DNA of 60,229 nucleotides, taken from NCBI GenBank assembly GCA_016195915.1, contig JACPYS010000010.1, positions 1-60,229 on the forward strand, given 5' to 3'. The position numbers were made by a program, and so were the translations under genes. Position 1 is the first letter of the stretch; each line of letters begins with the position of its first letter. Below the pieces are notes generated by a model. It was not told the DNA's origin, did no database searches, and was given only the letters and a program-made list of their open reading frames with translations. Below, one piece after another: positions 8,218 to 15,877 of this stretch. Source of the DNA: Betaproteobacteria bacterium. Its GTDB lineage: Bacteria > Pseudomonadota > Gammaproteobacteria > Burkholderiales > SG8-39.

Positions 8218-8330
8218 GACCAACCTCCTCGAAAGAGGCGACCGCGATGGCCGCCAGGAGGTTGATCATGAAACTTTATGTGCAGTGATCCAACGCTAAG
8301 GCCTTGCTCGACAGGCGCTTGCGCGCACTG

Positions 8331-8362
8331 CTCTACATAACGGCTTACTTCCCACAATAAAT
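8331..8362 (-). repeat. Right terminal inverted repeat of RIT element
   Basis: Read on the minus strand it begins ATTTATTGTGGGAAGTAAG and continues CCGTTATGTAGAG. Differences from the left end are one, two and two bases in three places. It is followed outward by the palindrome at 8363-8384. Confidence 0.85.
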
Positions 8363-8384
8363 CAAATGTGCAGCTGCACATTTG
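8363..8384. repeat. 22-bp perfect palindrome at the right RIT junction
   Basis: The sequence CAAATGTGCAG followed by its exact reverse complement lies between the right inverted repeat and the resumed intI codons. It is absent from the left junction. It could be a strand-exchange or circle-junction sequence carried at one end, or DNA left by an earlier insertion. Confidence 0.75.
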
Positions 8385-8447
8385 GTCTACACACACGTCA
8401 TGAATCGCGGTGGCCGCGGGGTGCGAAGTCCGGCGGATCGGCGCTGA
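8385..8447 (+). pseudogene. intI: Displaced C-terminal end of intI
   Basis: The frame reads VYTHVMNRGGRGVRSPADRR then TGA. THVxNRGGRGVRSP is the hallmark end of integron integrases, here separated from the rest of the gene (ending at 4825) by the RIT element. It has no start signal of its own and cannot be translated as part of IntI unless the element is excised. Confidence 0.9.
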
Positions 8448-8476
8448 TCGCAGATTTACCGTCCGCCGCGCCGGCG

Positions 8477-8917
8477 CTACAGGCGGGGACAAGCGGCCTT
8501 TCCCAAGGCGGCGTCGCAGATCAGCCGCTCCAGCTTGTGTACCGGCCGCCACTTCGCGCCGGCCGCGACAAAGCGGTCTGTGGCATCGACGATCACCGGG
8601 CCGGGCCTCGCGGGCGATGGCAGCGCCAACGCGCGCTCGGCGAGCGCGCGCATCTGCGCGCGATGCGTCGCGCCGTCGAGCACGCCTTGCTCATCGAAGC
8701 CCAGCGTGAAGAAGACCAGGCGCGCGATAGCGACGGGGCCGCGCTGTTTCATTTCCACGATCGCCTCCGCGCAGCGGATGCGCTGCCCGGCGAATCGTCG
8801 AAGCGGTACCGCGTCAGGCCGCTTCAGCATGGCGGAAAATCGCGCGCCGGCGAGGCGATAGATGCGATCCTCCGCGTCGAGGACGAAGATTCGGCTGGAA
8901 TGGCGCGGTACGTTCAT
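8477..8917 (-). CDS. Hypothetical protein, 146 aa, next to HigBA
   Basis: The frame beginning MNVPRHSSRIFVLDAEDRIY gives a soluble protein with a basic C-terminal half. A possible beta-hairpin start (IFVLDAEDRIYRLAGARF) is followed by an alpha-rich region (EMKQRGPVAIARLVFFTLGF). No known family is recognised with confidence. It lies 73 bp downstream of higA in the same direction, so it may be a third gene of the toxin-antitoxin operon. The open frame continues upstream through higA, but that part looks like shadow sequence; ATG 8917 is chosen because the coherent protein begins there. Confidence 0.6.
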   Translation of the reverse strand: MNVPRHSSRIFVLDAEDRIYRLAGARFSAMLKRPDAVPLRRFAGQRIRCAEAIVEMKQRGPVAIARLVFFTLGFDEQGVLDGATHRAQMRALAERALALPSPARPGPVIVDATDRFVAAGAKWRPVHKLERLICDAALGKAACPRL

Positions 8918-8990
8918 GTGGAAGGACCCGGAGCCGTTTTTCGGCGACAAAATGCCCGGTATCGCTGACGAAGGTTGTCCCGGCCTCGCT

Positions 8991-9353
8991 TCATGATCCT
9001 TTGGCGGATGCGCGTTTGACGCGATACCGAGCGGCGCCTTCGGCCACGCGCTTGCCGGTGTCTTGTTCTTCAGGCTCGAAAACGACCCGGACTCGCGCAT
9101 GCATGACTTCAGCGACGCGACGCAAGTTGGCAAGCGAGTGACCTTCGTAACCGGGTGATTCCAGGCGGCTGATCTGCTGCTGGGAGGTCTTGAGGAGCTT
9201 CGCGAGGCCCTTCTGGGAAAGCCCGGCCTGTCCGCGCAAGGCGGCAATCTGCAGCGCCACGTCCCAGGCCTCACCGGCGCGCTCAAAGCGGGCGGCAAAC
9301 GTCGGGTCTCGCATCTGTTTATCGAGGTACCGGTCGAAATTGGTCTTTTTCAT
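8991..9353 (-). CDS. higA: HigA-type antitoxin with XRE helix-turn-helix
   Basis: This 120-residue protein has a helix-turn-helix of the XRE/Cro type at about residues 34-88 (LRGQAGLSQKGLAKLLKTSQ, QQISRLESPGYEGHSLANLR). It is the antitoxin and presumed autorepressor for the toxin gene that precedes it: the toxin's stop overlaps this ATG by 4 nt. The order toxin first, antitoxin second is typical of HigBA. The 16-bp palindrome at 9713-9728 is the likely operator. The C-terminal tail is basic. Confidence 0.88.
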   Translation of the reverse strand: MKKTNFDRYLDKQMRDPTFAARFERAGEAWDVALQIAALRGQAGLSQKGLAKLLKTSQQQISRLESPGYEGHSLANLRRVAEVMHARVRVVFEPEEQDTGKRVAEGAARYRVKRASAKGS

Positions 9354-9703
9354 GGCTTCATTCTCTCGTGCCAGTCACGCTTCCGTTCGCGCGCCGTATG
9401 GAGATCGCGAACCGGGATGGCCTGGCCTTTGTTGCGGATGCCGTGCACCGCGACGATCCGGCGATTCTTCACGAAGAACCACAACACACGGGTGTTGAGC
9501 TTGCCCACGTGGCGCAGTTCGAACAGCCCGCTGCCGAGCGACTTGGACAACGGCTCCCGGTGATACTGCCGACTCCGCAGTCTTGCCAGACCGGCGAGCA
9601 CCGCCGCGAAGTCGTCCGGATCACTGGCCTTCAACTCGTCCAGAAATTCCCGCACGGGGCACGTCCCCGCCGCTGTCTCATAAAACTCTACGCTGGACCC
9701 CAC
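9350..9703 (-). CDS. higB: HigB/Gp49-like RelE-superfamily toxin
   Basis: This is a 117-residue toxin of the phage-derived Gp49-like (PF05973) group, a RelE-fold mRNA interferase. Signatures are VEFYETAAGTCPVREFLDEL at the N terminus and the beta-sheet core with basic residues SGLFELRHVGKLNTRVLWFF. The C-terminal region includes HGIRNKGQAIPVRDLHTARE. It starts with GTG. The stop overlaps the higA start (ATGA). It is presumed to cleave mRNA at ribosomes when antitoxin is lost; this role follows from the family. Confidence 0.88.
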   Translation of the reverse strand: MGSSVEFYETAAGTCPVREFLDELKASDPDDFAAVLAGLARLRSRQYHREPLSKSLGSGLFELRHVGKLNTRVLWFFVKNRRIVAVHGIRNKGQAIPVRDLHTARERKRDWHERMKP

Positions 9704-9712
9704 GGCGGTGCA

Positions 9713-9731
9713 ACATCATTTTTGATGTATA
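9713..9731 (-). promoter_or_regulatory. Palindromic operator and -10 of higBA
   Basis: ACATCA-TTTT-TGATGT is a perfect 16-bp palindrome beginning 10 bp upstream of the higB GTG. It overlaps TATACA (9731-9726), a good -10 on the minus strand. This placement suits autorepression by HigA. Confidence 0.55.
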
Positions 9732-9861
9732 GGTGCAGGATACGATTGCGGGTCTGAGCTGGGTCTGGTTTTGCGCTCATCGGCATGACCTCAAGGATCG
9801 AGTTTTGCCGCGACGCACCCGCGCCAAGACGCGGCCGCTGAAGCGGGGCAGCGACTTCCTG

Positions 9862-10287
9862 CTACCAGGGCGCTCGCCAGGCGAGGCCCTCGAAGCGTGC
9901 GTAGTCACGGTCGGTGCTGATCCACTCGCAACCGGCCTCGATCGCCAACGCCGCGAACCAGGCGTCTTGCACCAGGTTCCCGGCCGCCGCTGCCTGACGG
10001 CAAAGCGCTTCAAAGATTCCCCAGTGCCGCTCGCCCGGGTTCACCAGCGTCGCGTTCGGCTGTGACAGCAAGGTGCGGTTGAAGGCGAACGCATCCTCCA
10101 GACGGCTCGGACGGGAAAATATCTTCGGATGCGTCGTCACGCGCACCAGCGCCGCAAGCACCTGCGGCGAAACGCCATAGGCCTCGGGTCCGTTCACCAC
10201 CGACTCGAGCCACGCACGGTAGCGTCCGTGATCGGCGGAATCGGTGCGAAAGGCGTAAATGAGGACGTTGACGTCGGCCAGGATCAC
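9862..10287 (-). CDS. vapC: PIN-domain toxin, VapC family
   Basis: This 141-residue PIN-domain ribonuclease has the first acidic residue in ILADVNVLIYAF, a central Glu/Asp region (FNRTLLSQPNATLVN), and the acidic cluster NLVQDAWFAALAIEAGCEW with ISTDRDYARF at the end. These supply the metal-binding Asp residues of the PIN fold. The likely start is GTG 10287, overlapping the antitoxin stop (GTGA). Upstream continuation of the frame is arginine-rich shadow of the antitoxin gene. The expected activity is RNA cleavage, blocked by the adjacent antitoxin. Confidence 0.85.
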   Translation of the reverse strand: MILADVNVLIYAFRTDSADHGRYRAWLESVVNGPEAYGVSPQVLAALVRVTTHPKIFSRPSRLEDAFAFNRTLLSQPNATLVNPGERHWGIFEALCRQAAAAGNLVQDAWFAALAIEAGCEWISTDRDYARFEGLAWRAPW

Positions 10288-10529
10288 CTGCGTTCGTCCA
10301 TCCGGTCGGCGAGTCCCGCCGAATCGTCGAGATCCACGCCGGGAAGAACGCCACCGCCGCGACGGCACACCGGCAAAATGACGCGTTGTGTGCGGCGCAA
10401 CTGCGCCGGACGCGCGATAGCGAGCCGCAGCCCTTGCTCGATCAGCGCGGTCAGCGTGACGCCGCGCCGGGCCGCTTCGCGCTTGGCGCGGCTAAGCAGC
10501 GCTTCCTCCAGTCGGACGGTGGTCCTCAT
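10284..10529 (-). CDS. vapB: VapB-type ribbon-helix-helix antitoxin
   Basis: This 81-residue protein begins MRTTVRLEEALLSRAKREAA, a ribbon-helix-helix DNA-binding start, followed by GVTLTALIEQGLRLA. The C-terminal half (RVILPVCRRGGGVLPGVDLD, DSAG) resembles the toxin-wrapping segment of VapB proteins. Its stop overlaps the toxin GTG. The ATG lies only 7-8 nt downstream of the putative -10, so the message may be nearly leaderless. Confidence 0.82.
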   Translation of the reverse strand: MRTTVRLEEALLSRAKREAARRGVTLTALIEQGLRLAIARPAQLRRTQRVILPVCRRGGGVLPGVDLDDSAGLADRMDERR

Positions 10530-10536
10530 CAGGCCC

Positions 10537-10564
10537 AGCCTACCATCGTATGTCAGTATGTCAA
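10537..10564 (-). promoter_or_regulatory. vapBC promoter with 8-bp direct repeats
   Basis: On the minus strand TTGACA (10564-10559) and TAGGCT (10542-10537) are separated by 16 bp. TGACATAC is repeated twice in tandem across the -35 region, a plausible ribbon-helix-helix operator for autorepression. Confidence 0.5.
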
Positions 10565-10656
10565 GTACGCGCGCCGGATCGGCGCTGCGCTCGAAGTGCG
10601 CAAGCGGCTCGCCCGAGTCACCCGTAAAATAGGCGTTCTTCGCAAACAGGAACCCC

Positions 10657-11535
10657 ATGTTCAAAGACGGCCTGCTCAAGGGCAAGCGCATCCTGATCAC
10701 CGGCGGCGGCACCGGACTCGGGAAGGAGATCGCCACCAAATACCTGCAACTCGGCGCGGAAGTCTGGATTGCCGGCCGGCGCGGTTCGATACTCGAGCAG
10801 ACCGCACGCGGGTTGATCAAGAGTCACGGTGGAAAAGTCGGAACCCATGCGGTAGACATACGCGATGCGCAAGCCGTGGACGCGATGGTGCAGCGCATCT
10901 GGGACGAAGCCGGGCCGCTTACCGGCCTCGTCAACAACGCGGCCGGCAACTTCATCAGCCCGACCAAGGACCTCACGCCCAACGGCTTCAATGCGATTGC
11001 CAATATCGTGTTCCACGGCACTTTCTACGTGACGCAGGCCGTGGGCAAACGCTGGATCGCCGGCGGTCACAAGGGATCGGTGATCTCGATCCTCGTGACC
11101 TGGGTGTGGACGGGATCGCCCTACGTCGTTCCATCGGCGATGTCCAAGGCGGGCGTGCACGTGATGACCAAGTCGCTCGCCGTAGAGTGGGGGCGCCACG
11201 GCATCCGGCTCAACGCGATCGCCCCGGGGCCGTTCCCCACCGAGGGTGCCGGAAAACGCCTGCGCCCGGATTCCGGCAAATTCGAGGACTCGACGCAAAC
11301 GAACCCGATGCGCCGCGTCGGCGAGATGCCCGAACTGCAGAATCTCGCTGCATTCCTGATGGCCGACGGCTGCGAATTCCTGACCGGCGAGACGATTGCG
11401 ATCGACGGCGGAGGCTATCTCGCCAACGGCGGTTCGTTCACGGAACTCGACAAGCTGAGCGACGCCGATTGGGAACGCATGCGCGCGCTGATCAAGGCAC
11501 AAAACGACAAGGACCGCGCGGGGCGCAGCACGTGA
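10657..11535 (+). CDS. SDR oxidoreductase, 2,4-dienoyl-CoA reductase-like
   Basis: This 292-residue short-chain dehydrogenase has the nucleotide-binding motif TGGGTGLGKEIA (residues 16-27), NNAAGNF, and the catalytic-region segment VVPSAMSKAGVHVMTKSLAV. The usual YxxxK is SxxxK: Lys is kept but Tyr is replaced, as in 2,4-dienoyl-CoA reductases, together with the APGPFPTEGA motif of that subfamily. It therefore probably reduces 2,4-dienoyl-CoA esters with NADPH in unsaturated fatty acid breakdown. It is cytoplasmic. The stop overlaps the GTG of the next gene, so the two are coupled. Confidence 0.85.
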   Translation: MFKDGLLKGKRILITGGGTGLGKEIATKYLQLGAEVWIAGRRGSILEQTARGLIKSHGGKVGTHAVDIRDAQAVDAMVQRIWDEAGPLTGLVNNAAGNFISPTKDLTPNGFNAIANIVFHGTFYVTQAVGKRWIAGGHKGSVISILVTWVWTGSPYVVPSAMSKAGVHVMTKSLAVEWGRHGIRLNAIAPGPFPTEGAGKRLRPDSGKFEDSTQTNPMRRVGEMPELQNLAAFLMADGCEFLTGETIAIDGGGYLANGGSFTELDKLSDADWERMRALIKAQNDKDRAGRST

Positions 11536-13187
11536 AGCAGCTCCCCCGCCCGGCCGCGACGCTCGTTTTGCTGCGCGACAGCGCGGCAGGGCCCGAGGTA
11601 TTCATGCTGCAGCGCTCGCAAAACGCAGCCTTCGTGGCGGGCGCCTTCGTTTTCCCCGGAGGCGCCCTGGACGAAGGCGACGGCGGCGAGCGCATGCGCG
11701 CGCGCGTGCTCGGACTCGATGATGCGGAGGCAAACGCCCGGCTGAACCTTCCCACGGGCGCAATCGCCTACTACGTCGGCGCGGCGCGCGAATGTTTCGA
11801 AGAGGCCGGCATTCTGCTCGCTGTGGACGAGCATGGCGCGGCGCCCGAACCCGCGCACATCGCACGACTCGCGCGCGAACGCGAGGCGCTCAACGCCGGC
11901 ACGCTCGGATTTCTCGAACTCCTCGAGCGCGAGCGCCTGTGCATACCCGCAGACCGGATGGCGTACCTCTCGCACTGGATCACCGCGCCGGGACGCACGC
12001 GGCGTTACACGACGCGGTTTTTCGTCGCACGCGCGCCGGCCGGTCAGGATGGCGCGCACGATGACGCGGAAACCGTCGCGAGCGCGTGGATCCGCCCACA
12101 GGCGGCACTCGATCGCAACGCGAACGGGGAAATCGAGCTCGTGTTCCCGACCCGAAGCTCGCTCGTCGACCTCGCGCGATTCGCCACCGCCGCCGAAGCC
12201 TTCGAGCACGCAGCCGGCACGCAGGCCGACATCGAAGTCAACGCGGCCTGCTGGGCGGTCGGCAATGACGGAAAGAAGCTGTTCCGCCGCGCAGACCCCG
12301 CTTACGCGGAAATCCACTGGTGCGATCCGGACGAGACCGGCGAGACTTGCTATGACATCGTGCCGGGCGTCGCAAAGCGGCTGGACCCTCTCGTCACGCG
12401 TATCACTGCGCCCAACCCCGGTGCGATGACCGGTCCCGGCACCAACGCCTACCTCGTCGGCGATGACGAACTCGCCGTCATCGATCCTGGGCCGGACATC
12501 CCTGCGCACGTCGACGCACTGCTTGCCGCCGGGAAAGGGCGCATACGCTGGATTCTTGCCACCCACACCCACACGGATCATTCACCCGCCGCACGCGCGC
12601 TGCAAACAGCGACCGGCGCGCAAGTCATCGGCCGGGCCGCGCCGGCGGGCAACAACCAGGATCGCGGATTTGCGCCACAACGGCAGCCGACCGACGGCGA
12701 ACGGCTGCAGCTCGGCACGGTGACGCTGCGCGCGATCGCCACGCCGGGGCACGCATCCAACCACCTGTGCTATTTGCTCGAGCAAACGGGAATGCTGTTC
12801 ACCGGCGATCACGTGATGCAGGGCTCCACGGTCGTGATCAATCCGCCCGACGGAAACATGCGCACTTACCTGGATTCGCTCGAGCGCCTGCTCTCGGAAG
12901 ACTTCGCGGTATTCGCGCCTGGACACGGCTACCTGATCGGCACCCCGGCGAAGGAAGTGCGCAAGCTGATCCGGCATCGCCTCGCGCGCGAGTCCAAGGT
13001 CGTGCGCGCGCTGGCACAGCTCGGCCGCGCAATGCCCGAGGAACTGGTCCGGGCGGTGTACGATGACGTTCAGGAGCGCTTGCACCCGGTGGCGCTGCGC
13101 TCGCTTGCCGCGCACCTCGACAAGCTCGCGCAAGACGGGCGCGCGCGCTGCATCGACGGCGCCTGGGGCCTCGTCGATGCCCCCTGA
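11532..13187 (+). CDS. NUDIX hydrolase fused to metallo-beta-lactamase-fold hydrolase
   Basis: This is a 551-residue two-domain enzyme. Residues about 1-240 form a NUDT19-like NUDIX domain (FVFPGGALDEGD, and the box GAARECFEEAGILL). Residues about 270-500 form an MBL-fold domain like LACTB2, with the metal motif THTHTDHSPAA, then GHASNHLCY, and TGDHVMQGST. A C-terminal winged-helix-like segment follows (DDVQERLHPVALRSLAAHLD). The GTG start overlaps the stop of the SDR gene (GTGA), a position that preserves the NUDIX N terminus. The substrate is unknown; CoA-containing molecules are likely given NUDT19 similarity and the dienoyl-CoA reductase neighbour. The fusion is known in proteobacteria as separate or joined genes. 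Confidence 0.85.
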   Translation: MKQLPRPAATLVLLRDSAAGPEVFMLQRSQNAAFVAGAFVFPGGALDEGDGGERMRARVLGLDDAEANARLNLPTGAIAYYVGAARECFEEAGILLAVDEHGAAPEPAHIARLAREREALNAGTLGFLELLERERLCIPADRMAYLSHWITAPGRTRRYTTRFFVARAPAGQDGAHDDAETVASAWIRPQAALDRNANGEIELVFPTRSSLVDLARFATAAEAFEHAAGTQADIEVNAACWAVGNDGKKLFRRADPAYAEIHWCDPDETGETCYDIVPGVAKRLDPLVTRITAPNPGAMTGPGTNAYLVGDDELAVIDPGPDIPAHVDALLAAGKGRIRWILATHTHTDHSPAARALQTATGAQVIGRAAPAGNNQDRGFAPQRQPTDGERLQLGTVTLRAIATPGHASNHLCYLLEQTGMLFTGDHVMQGSTVVINPPDGNMRTYLDSLERLLSEDFAVFAPGHGYLIGTPAKEVRKLIRHRLARESKVVRALAQLGRAMPEELVRAVYDDVQERLHPVALRSLAAHLDKLAQDGRARCIDGAWGLVDAP

Positions 13188-13269
13188 ACTATTGGCAAAT
13201 CCCGGCGCGACTCGCTAAACTGCCGGAAACAACGAGAAAACCTTTTTCGTTTCGCCCAAGGAGCGTCTC

Positions 13270-13533
13270 ATGGACGATGACAGGACACTCAAGATCGTCA
13301 CCAACCTTGACCGTGCGGCAATCGAACAGAAGCTCGAAGGCGTACGGGCCGCAGCGCAGGCGAAGGGCCTGGACGATCTCGCCAAGATGTTCGCCGGAGC
13401 CGAGGGCGCGCCGAAAGCTCAAATCGAGCAAAAGGTGAGCAACGCCCTCAAGTGGCTCACGGGCAAGCCTGAGCACATGGACCTCTCCGGCCAGCTCGAG
13501 TTGGTCGAGATGAACCTGAAAAACCTGAAATAA
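13270..13533 (+). CDS. Small conserved-looking protein, 87 aa, unknown
   Basis: This acidic-basic mixed helical protein (MDDDRTLKIVTNLDRAAIEQ) has predicted long helices and no membrane segment. A ribosome-binding site AAGGAG lies 7-8 nt upstream of the ATG. It sits between the NUDIX-MBL gene and gor, all in the same direction. No motif points to a function. Confidence 0.7.
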   Translation: MDDDRTLKIVTNLDRAAIEQKLEGVRAAAQAKGLDDLAKMFAGAEGAPKAQIEQKVSNALKWLTGKPEHMDLSGQLELVEMNLKNLK

Positions 13534-13547
13534 ACGACGCGCCGGTC

Positions 13548-14915
13548 TTGGCGCACTACGACTTCGATCTGTTTACCATTGGCGCGGGCTCCGGCGGGGT
13601 CCGCGCGAGCCGTGTCTCGGCATCCTATGGCGCAAGCGTGGCGATCGCCGAGGACGGCCGCTTCGGCGGGACCTGCGTAAACGTCGGCTGCATCCCGAAG
13701 AAACTGTTTTCGTACGCTGCGCACTATCGCGAGGAATTCGAAGTCGCACGCGCCTATGGATGGACTGCGGGTTGGACCACCGGAGAGCCCGTGTTCGACT
13801 GGAGCATTCTGCTCGCGAACAAGGACCGCGAGATCGCGCGCCTGAACGCGGTGTATGAACGGCTGCTCACGAACGCCGGCGTCACCATCGTGCGTGCTCG
13901 CGCCACGCTGCGCGGTGCGCACGAAGTCGAAGCGGGAGGGAGGACATACACCGCGAAGCACATTCTGGTTGCCACCGGGTCCTGGCCCAGGGTGCCCGAC
14001 ATTCCGGGCAGGGAATTCGCGATCACCTCCAACGAGGCGTTTCACCTCGCGCGCCTGCCCTCTTCTGTATTGGTGGTAGGAGGAGGCTACATCGCGGTCG
14101 AATTCGCCTCGATCTTCAACGGCCTCGGCGTCAAGACCACGCTCGCCTACCGCGGCGCGAAACTGCTGCGCGGCTTCGACCACGAACTCGGCGAGCGGCT
14201 CGCCGATGAAATGGCGAAAAAGGGTGTCGCGATCCGGCTCAACGCCAACGTCGCCGCGTTGGCCAGGCGCACGGACGGAACGCTCGACGCGACGCTCACC
14301 GATGGAACCACGATCGCGGTCGATGCGGCGATGTTCGCCACCGGCCGCGAACCCAACACGCACGGCCTCGGCCTCGACAAGCTCGGCGTGAAGCTTGCGG
14401 CCGACGGCGCGGTCGCGGTGGACGCGTTTTCAAAGTCTTCGGTGGATTCGATCCACGCCATCGGCGATGCGACCAACCGGCTCAACCTCACGCCGGTGGC
14501 GACTGCCGAGGGCATGGCGCTCGCGACGACGCTGTTCCGCGGCGTTGCGTCCGCGATCGACCACGAAAACGTCCCGACCGCCGTATTCGCCGACCCGAAC
14601 CTCGCCACGGTCGGCCTGTCCGAGGCGCGGGCGCGCGAGCGGTTCGGCGCGATCGATATCTACAAGACCTCCTTCCGCTCGCTCAGGCACAGCCTGACCG
14701 AAAGCGAGGAACGCACGTTCATGAAGCTGGTGGTGGACGCGGAGACCCAGCGCGTGCTCGGTGCGCACATGCTCGGTCCCGACGCGGGGGAGATCATCCA
14801 GGGCATCGCCATCGCGGTAAAGCTCGGTGCCACCAAGCCGCAGTTCGACGCCACCATCGGCATCCATCCCACCGCGGCCGAAGAGTTCGTTACGCTGCGC
14901 GAAAAGGCCGGCTGA
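13548..14915 (+). CDS. gor: Glutathione-disulfide reductase
   Basis: This 455-residue flavoprotein has an N-terminal FAD fold (FTIGAGSGGVRASR), the redox disulfide GGTCVNVGCIPKK, and the NADPH fold VVGGGYIAVEFAS. The Arg-containing AYRGAKLLRGFD confers NADPH preference. It also has the second FAD motif SIHAIGDATNR and the C-terminal catalytic HPTAAEEFVTLR. Length and order fit bacterial Gor. It reduces oxidised glutathione in the cytoplasm. The start is TTG 13548, because it directly precedes AHYDFDLFTIG and no better codon fits. It lies 14 bp after the small gene, probably in one operon. Confidence 0.93.
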   Translation: MAHYDFDLFTIGAGSGGVRASRVSASYGASVAIAEDGRFGGTCVNVGCIPKKLFSYAAHYREEFEVARAYGWTAGWTTGEPVFDWSILLANKDREIARLNAVYERLLTNAGVTIVRARATLRGAHEVEAGGRTYTAKHILVATGSWPRVPDIPGREFAITSNEAFHLARLPSSVLVVGGGYIAVEFASIFNGLGVKTTLAYRGAKLLRGFDHELGERLADEMAKKGVAIRLNANVAALARRTDGTLDATLTDGTTIAVDAAMFATGREPNTHGLGLDKLGVKLAADGAVAVDAFSKSSVDSIHAIGDATNRLNLTPVATAEGMALATTLFRGVASAIDHENVPTAVFADPNLATVGLSEARARERFGAIDIYKTSFRSLRHSLTESEERTFMKLVVDAETQRVLGAHMLGPDAGEIIQGIAIAVKLGATKPQFDATIGIHPTAAEEFVTLREKAG

Positions 14916-14924
14916 GTCCCGATC

Positions 14925-15404
14925 ATGGCGGCCGAAGATCGAGCGCCTGCCGGGGAGAACAAACCGCGGTCGCTGCTTCGCGCCGCAGTGCCGGTCATCG
15001 CGATGGTGGCGGTGGTCTTCGCCGCGGCCGAAATGTTTCTGTTGCCCCGGTACCGCGATTACGCGGTGCGCACCCAGGTGAGCGAGGTGCTGCGCTGCGC
15101 GGTGCTGGCGCGAAACTCTGTGCACGAGTTTTACCAGGCCAACAGGCGGCTGCCCGACGAGGATGAAGCGGCCAGGTTCGCGCAGTCCGCCCCCTCCGGG
15201 CAGATCGGCTCGGTCCGCTACGACGCGAGGCGCAAGGCAGTGTTCGTCGCAGCGAACCTGCCGGAATATGGACACGTGCACGGAAAGCGCATCGTGATGG
15301 CGGCCGAGCAGTCGGCGAGCGGGCTGCAGTGGAAATGCATGACCGTCGATCTTCCGGAGAGAGAGCTTCCGCTGAATTGCCGCGAGCGCTTTCCGTCACA
15401 ATGA
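14925..15404 (+). CDS. Pilin-like membrane-anchored protein
   Basis: This 159-residue protein has one N-terminal hydrophobic helix (about 20-41, AVPVIAMVAVVFAAAEMFLL), then a type IV pilin-like segment (PRYRDYAVRTQVSEVLRCAV) and a compact C-terminal domain. Two late cysteines (WKCMTV and LNCRERF) could form the pilin disulfide loop. A classical prepilin cleavage site is not evident, so it may be a pilin-derived anchored protein rather than an assembled pilin. It follows gor by 9 bp. Confidence 0.65.
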   Translation: MAAEDRAPAGENKPRSLLRAAVPVIAMVAVVFAAAEMFLLPRYRDYAVRTQVSEVLRCAVLARNSVHEFYQANRRLPDEDEAARFAQSAPSGQIGSVRYDARRKAVFVAANLPEYGHVHGKRIVMAAEQSASGLQWKCMTVDLPERELPLNCRERFPSQ

Positions 15405-15435
15405 TCAGCTTCCAGACAGGCAGGAGGATGAGCCG

Positions 15436-15834
15436 ATGAACGCTGCGGCATCGATTCAGAAGCGCATCAAGGGCATGTTTCCCGAGCTGATCGGAATGGA
15501 GTTCGTGGAAGCCGGGCCGGAGCTCGTGAGCGCAAAGCTCAAGGTGCGTGCCGACCTGTGCACGGGGGGCAGCATCCTGCACGGCGGTGCAATCATGGCA
15601 TTCGCCGATACCATCGGCGCCGTGGCGACGATTCTGAACATTCCCGAGAGCGCCGGCACCGCCACCATCGAGTCCAAGACCAATTTCTTTCGTCCCGCAC
15701 CCCTGGGCAGCGAAGTCACCGGCCGCTGCACCGCACTGCATAAGGGCCGGCGCACGATGACCTGGCAGACGACCATCACTTCTGCCGAAGGCAAGATCGT
15801 CGCGGTAGTGACGCAGACGCAGATGGTATTGTAA
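15436..15834 (+). CDS. PaaI-family hotdog thioesterase
   Basis: This 132-residue hotdog-fold protein has the PaaI-type motif CTGGSILHGGAIMAFADTIG, containing the conserved HGG and the acidic residue of the helix. These are followed by the beta-sheet segment TIESKTNFFRPAPLGSEVTG. It likely hydrolyses an acyl-CoA thioester, often an aromatic or hydroxylated one. Its ATG follows GGAGGATGAGCCG, a strong ribosome-binding site. Confidence 0.88.
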   Translation: MNAAASIQKRIKGMFPELIGMEFVEAGPELVSAKLKVRADLCTGGSILHGGAIMAFADTIGAVATILNIPESAGTATIESKTNFFRPAPLGSEVTGRCTALHKGRRTMTWQTTITSAEGKIVAVVTQTQMVL

Positions 15835-15877
15835 GAAGGGGAGTTGTGATGCGGGCGACGCCGCCCGGAGCGCCCGG

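Larger units (their letters stand above)
4826..8384. mobile_element. RIT element (recombinases in trio) inserted in intI
   Basis: Three overlapping tyrosine recombinase genes on the minus strand (8217-6952, 6962-5979, 5982-4972) lie between 32-bp terminal inverted repeats (4826-4857 and 8362-8331, 27 of 32 bases identical). This is the arrangement of RIT elements. Removing 4826-8384 rejoins IntI codon 328 (ATG) with GTC TAC ACA in perfect frame, which fixes both boundaries. The right end carries an extra 22-bp perfect palindrome (8363-8384) that the left end lacks. No cargo genes are present and no target-site duplication is needed. Confidence 0.9.

Noticed and set aside
10386-11531. Long open frame preceding the NUDIX-MBL gene in the same frame
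   Set aside because: It crosses the vapB and SDR genes in shadow frames, is Arg/Pro-rich and has no domain; the real start is GTG 11532 overlapping the SDR stop.
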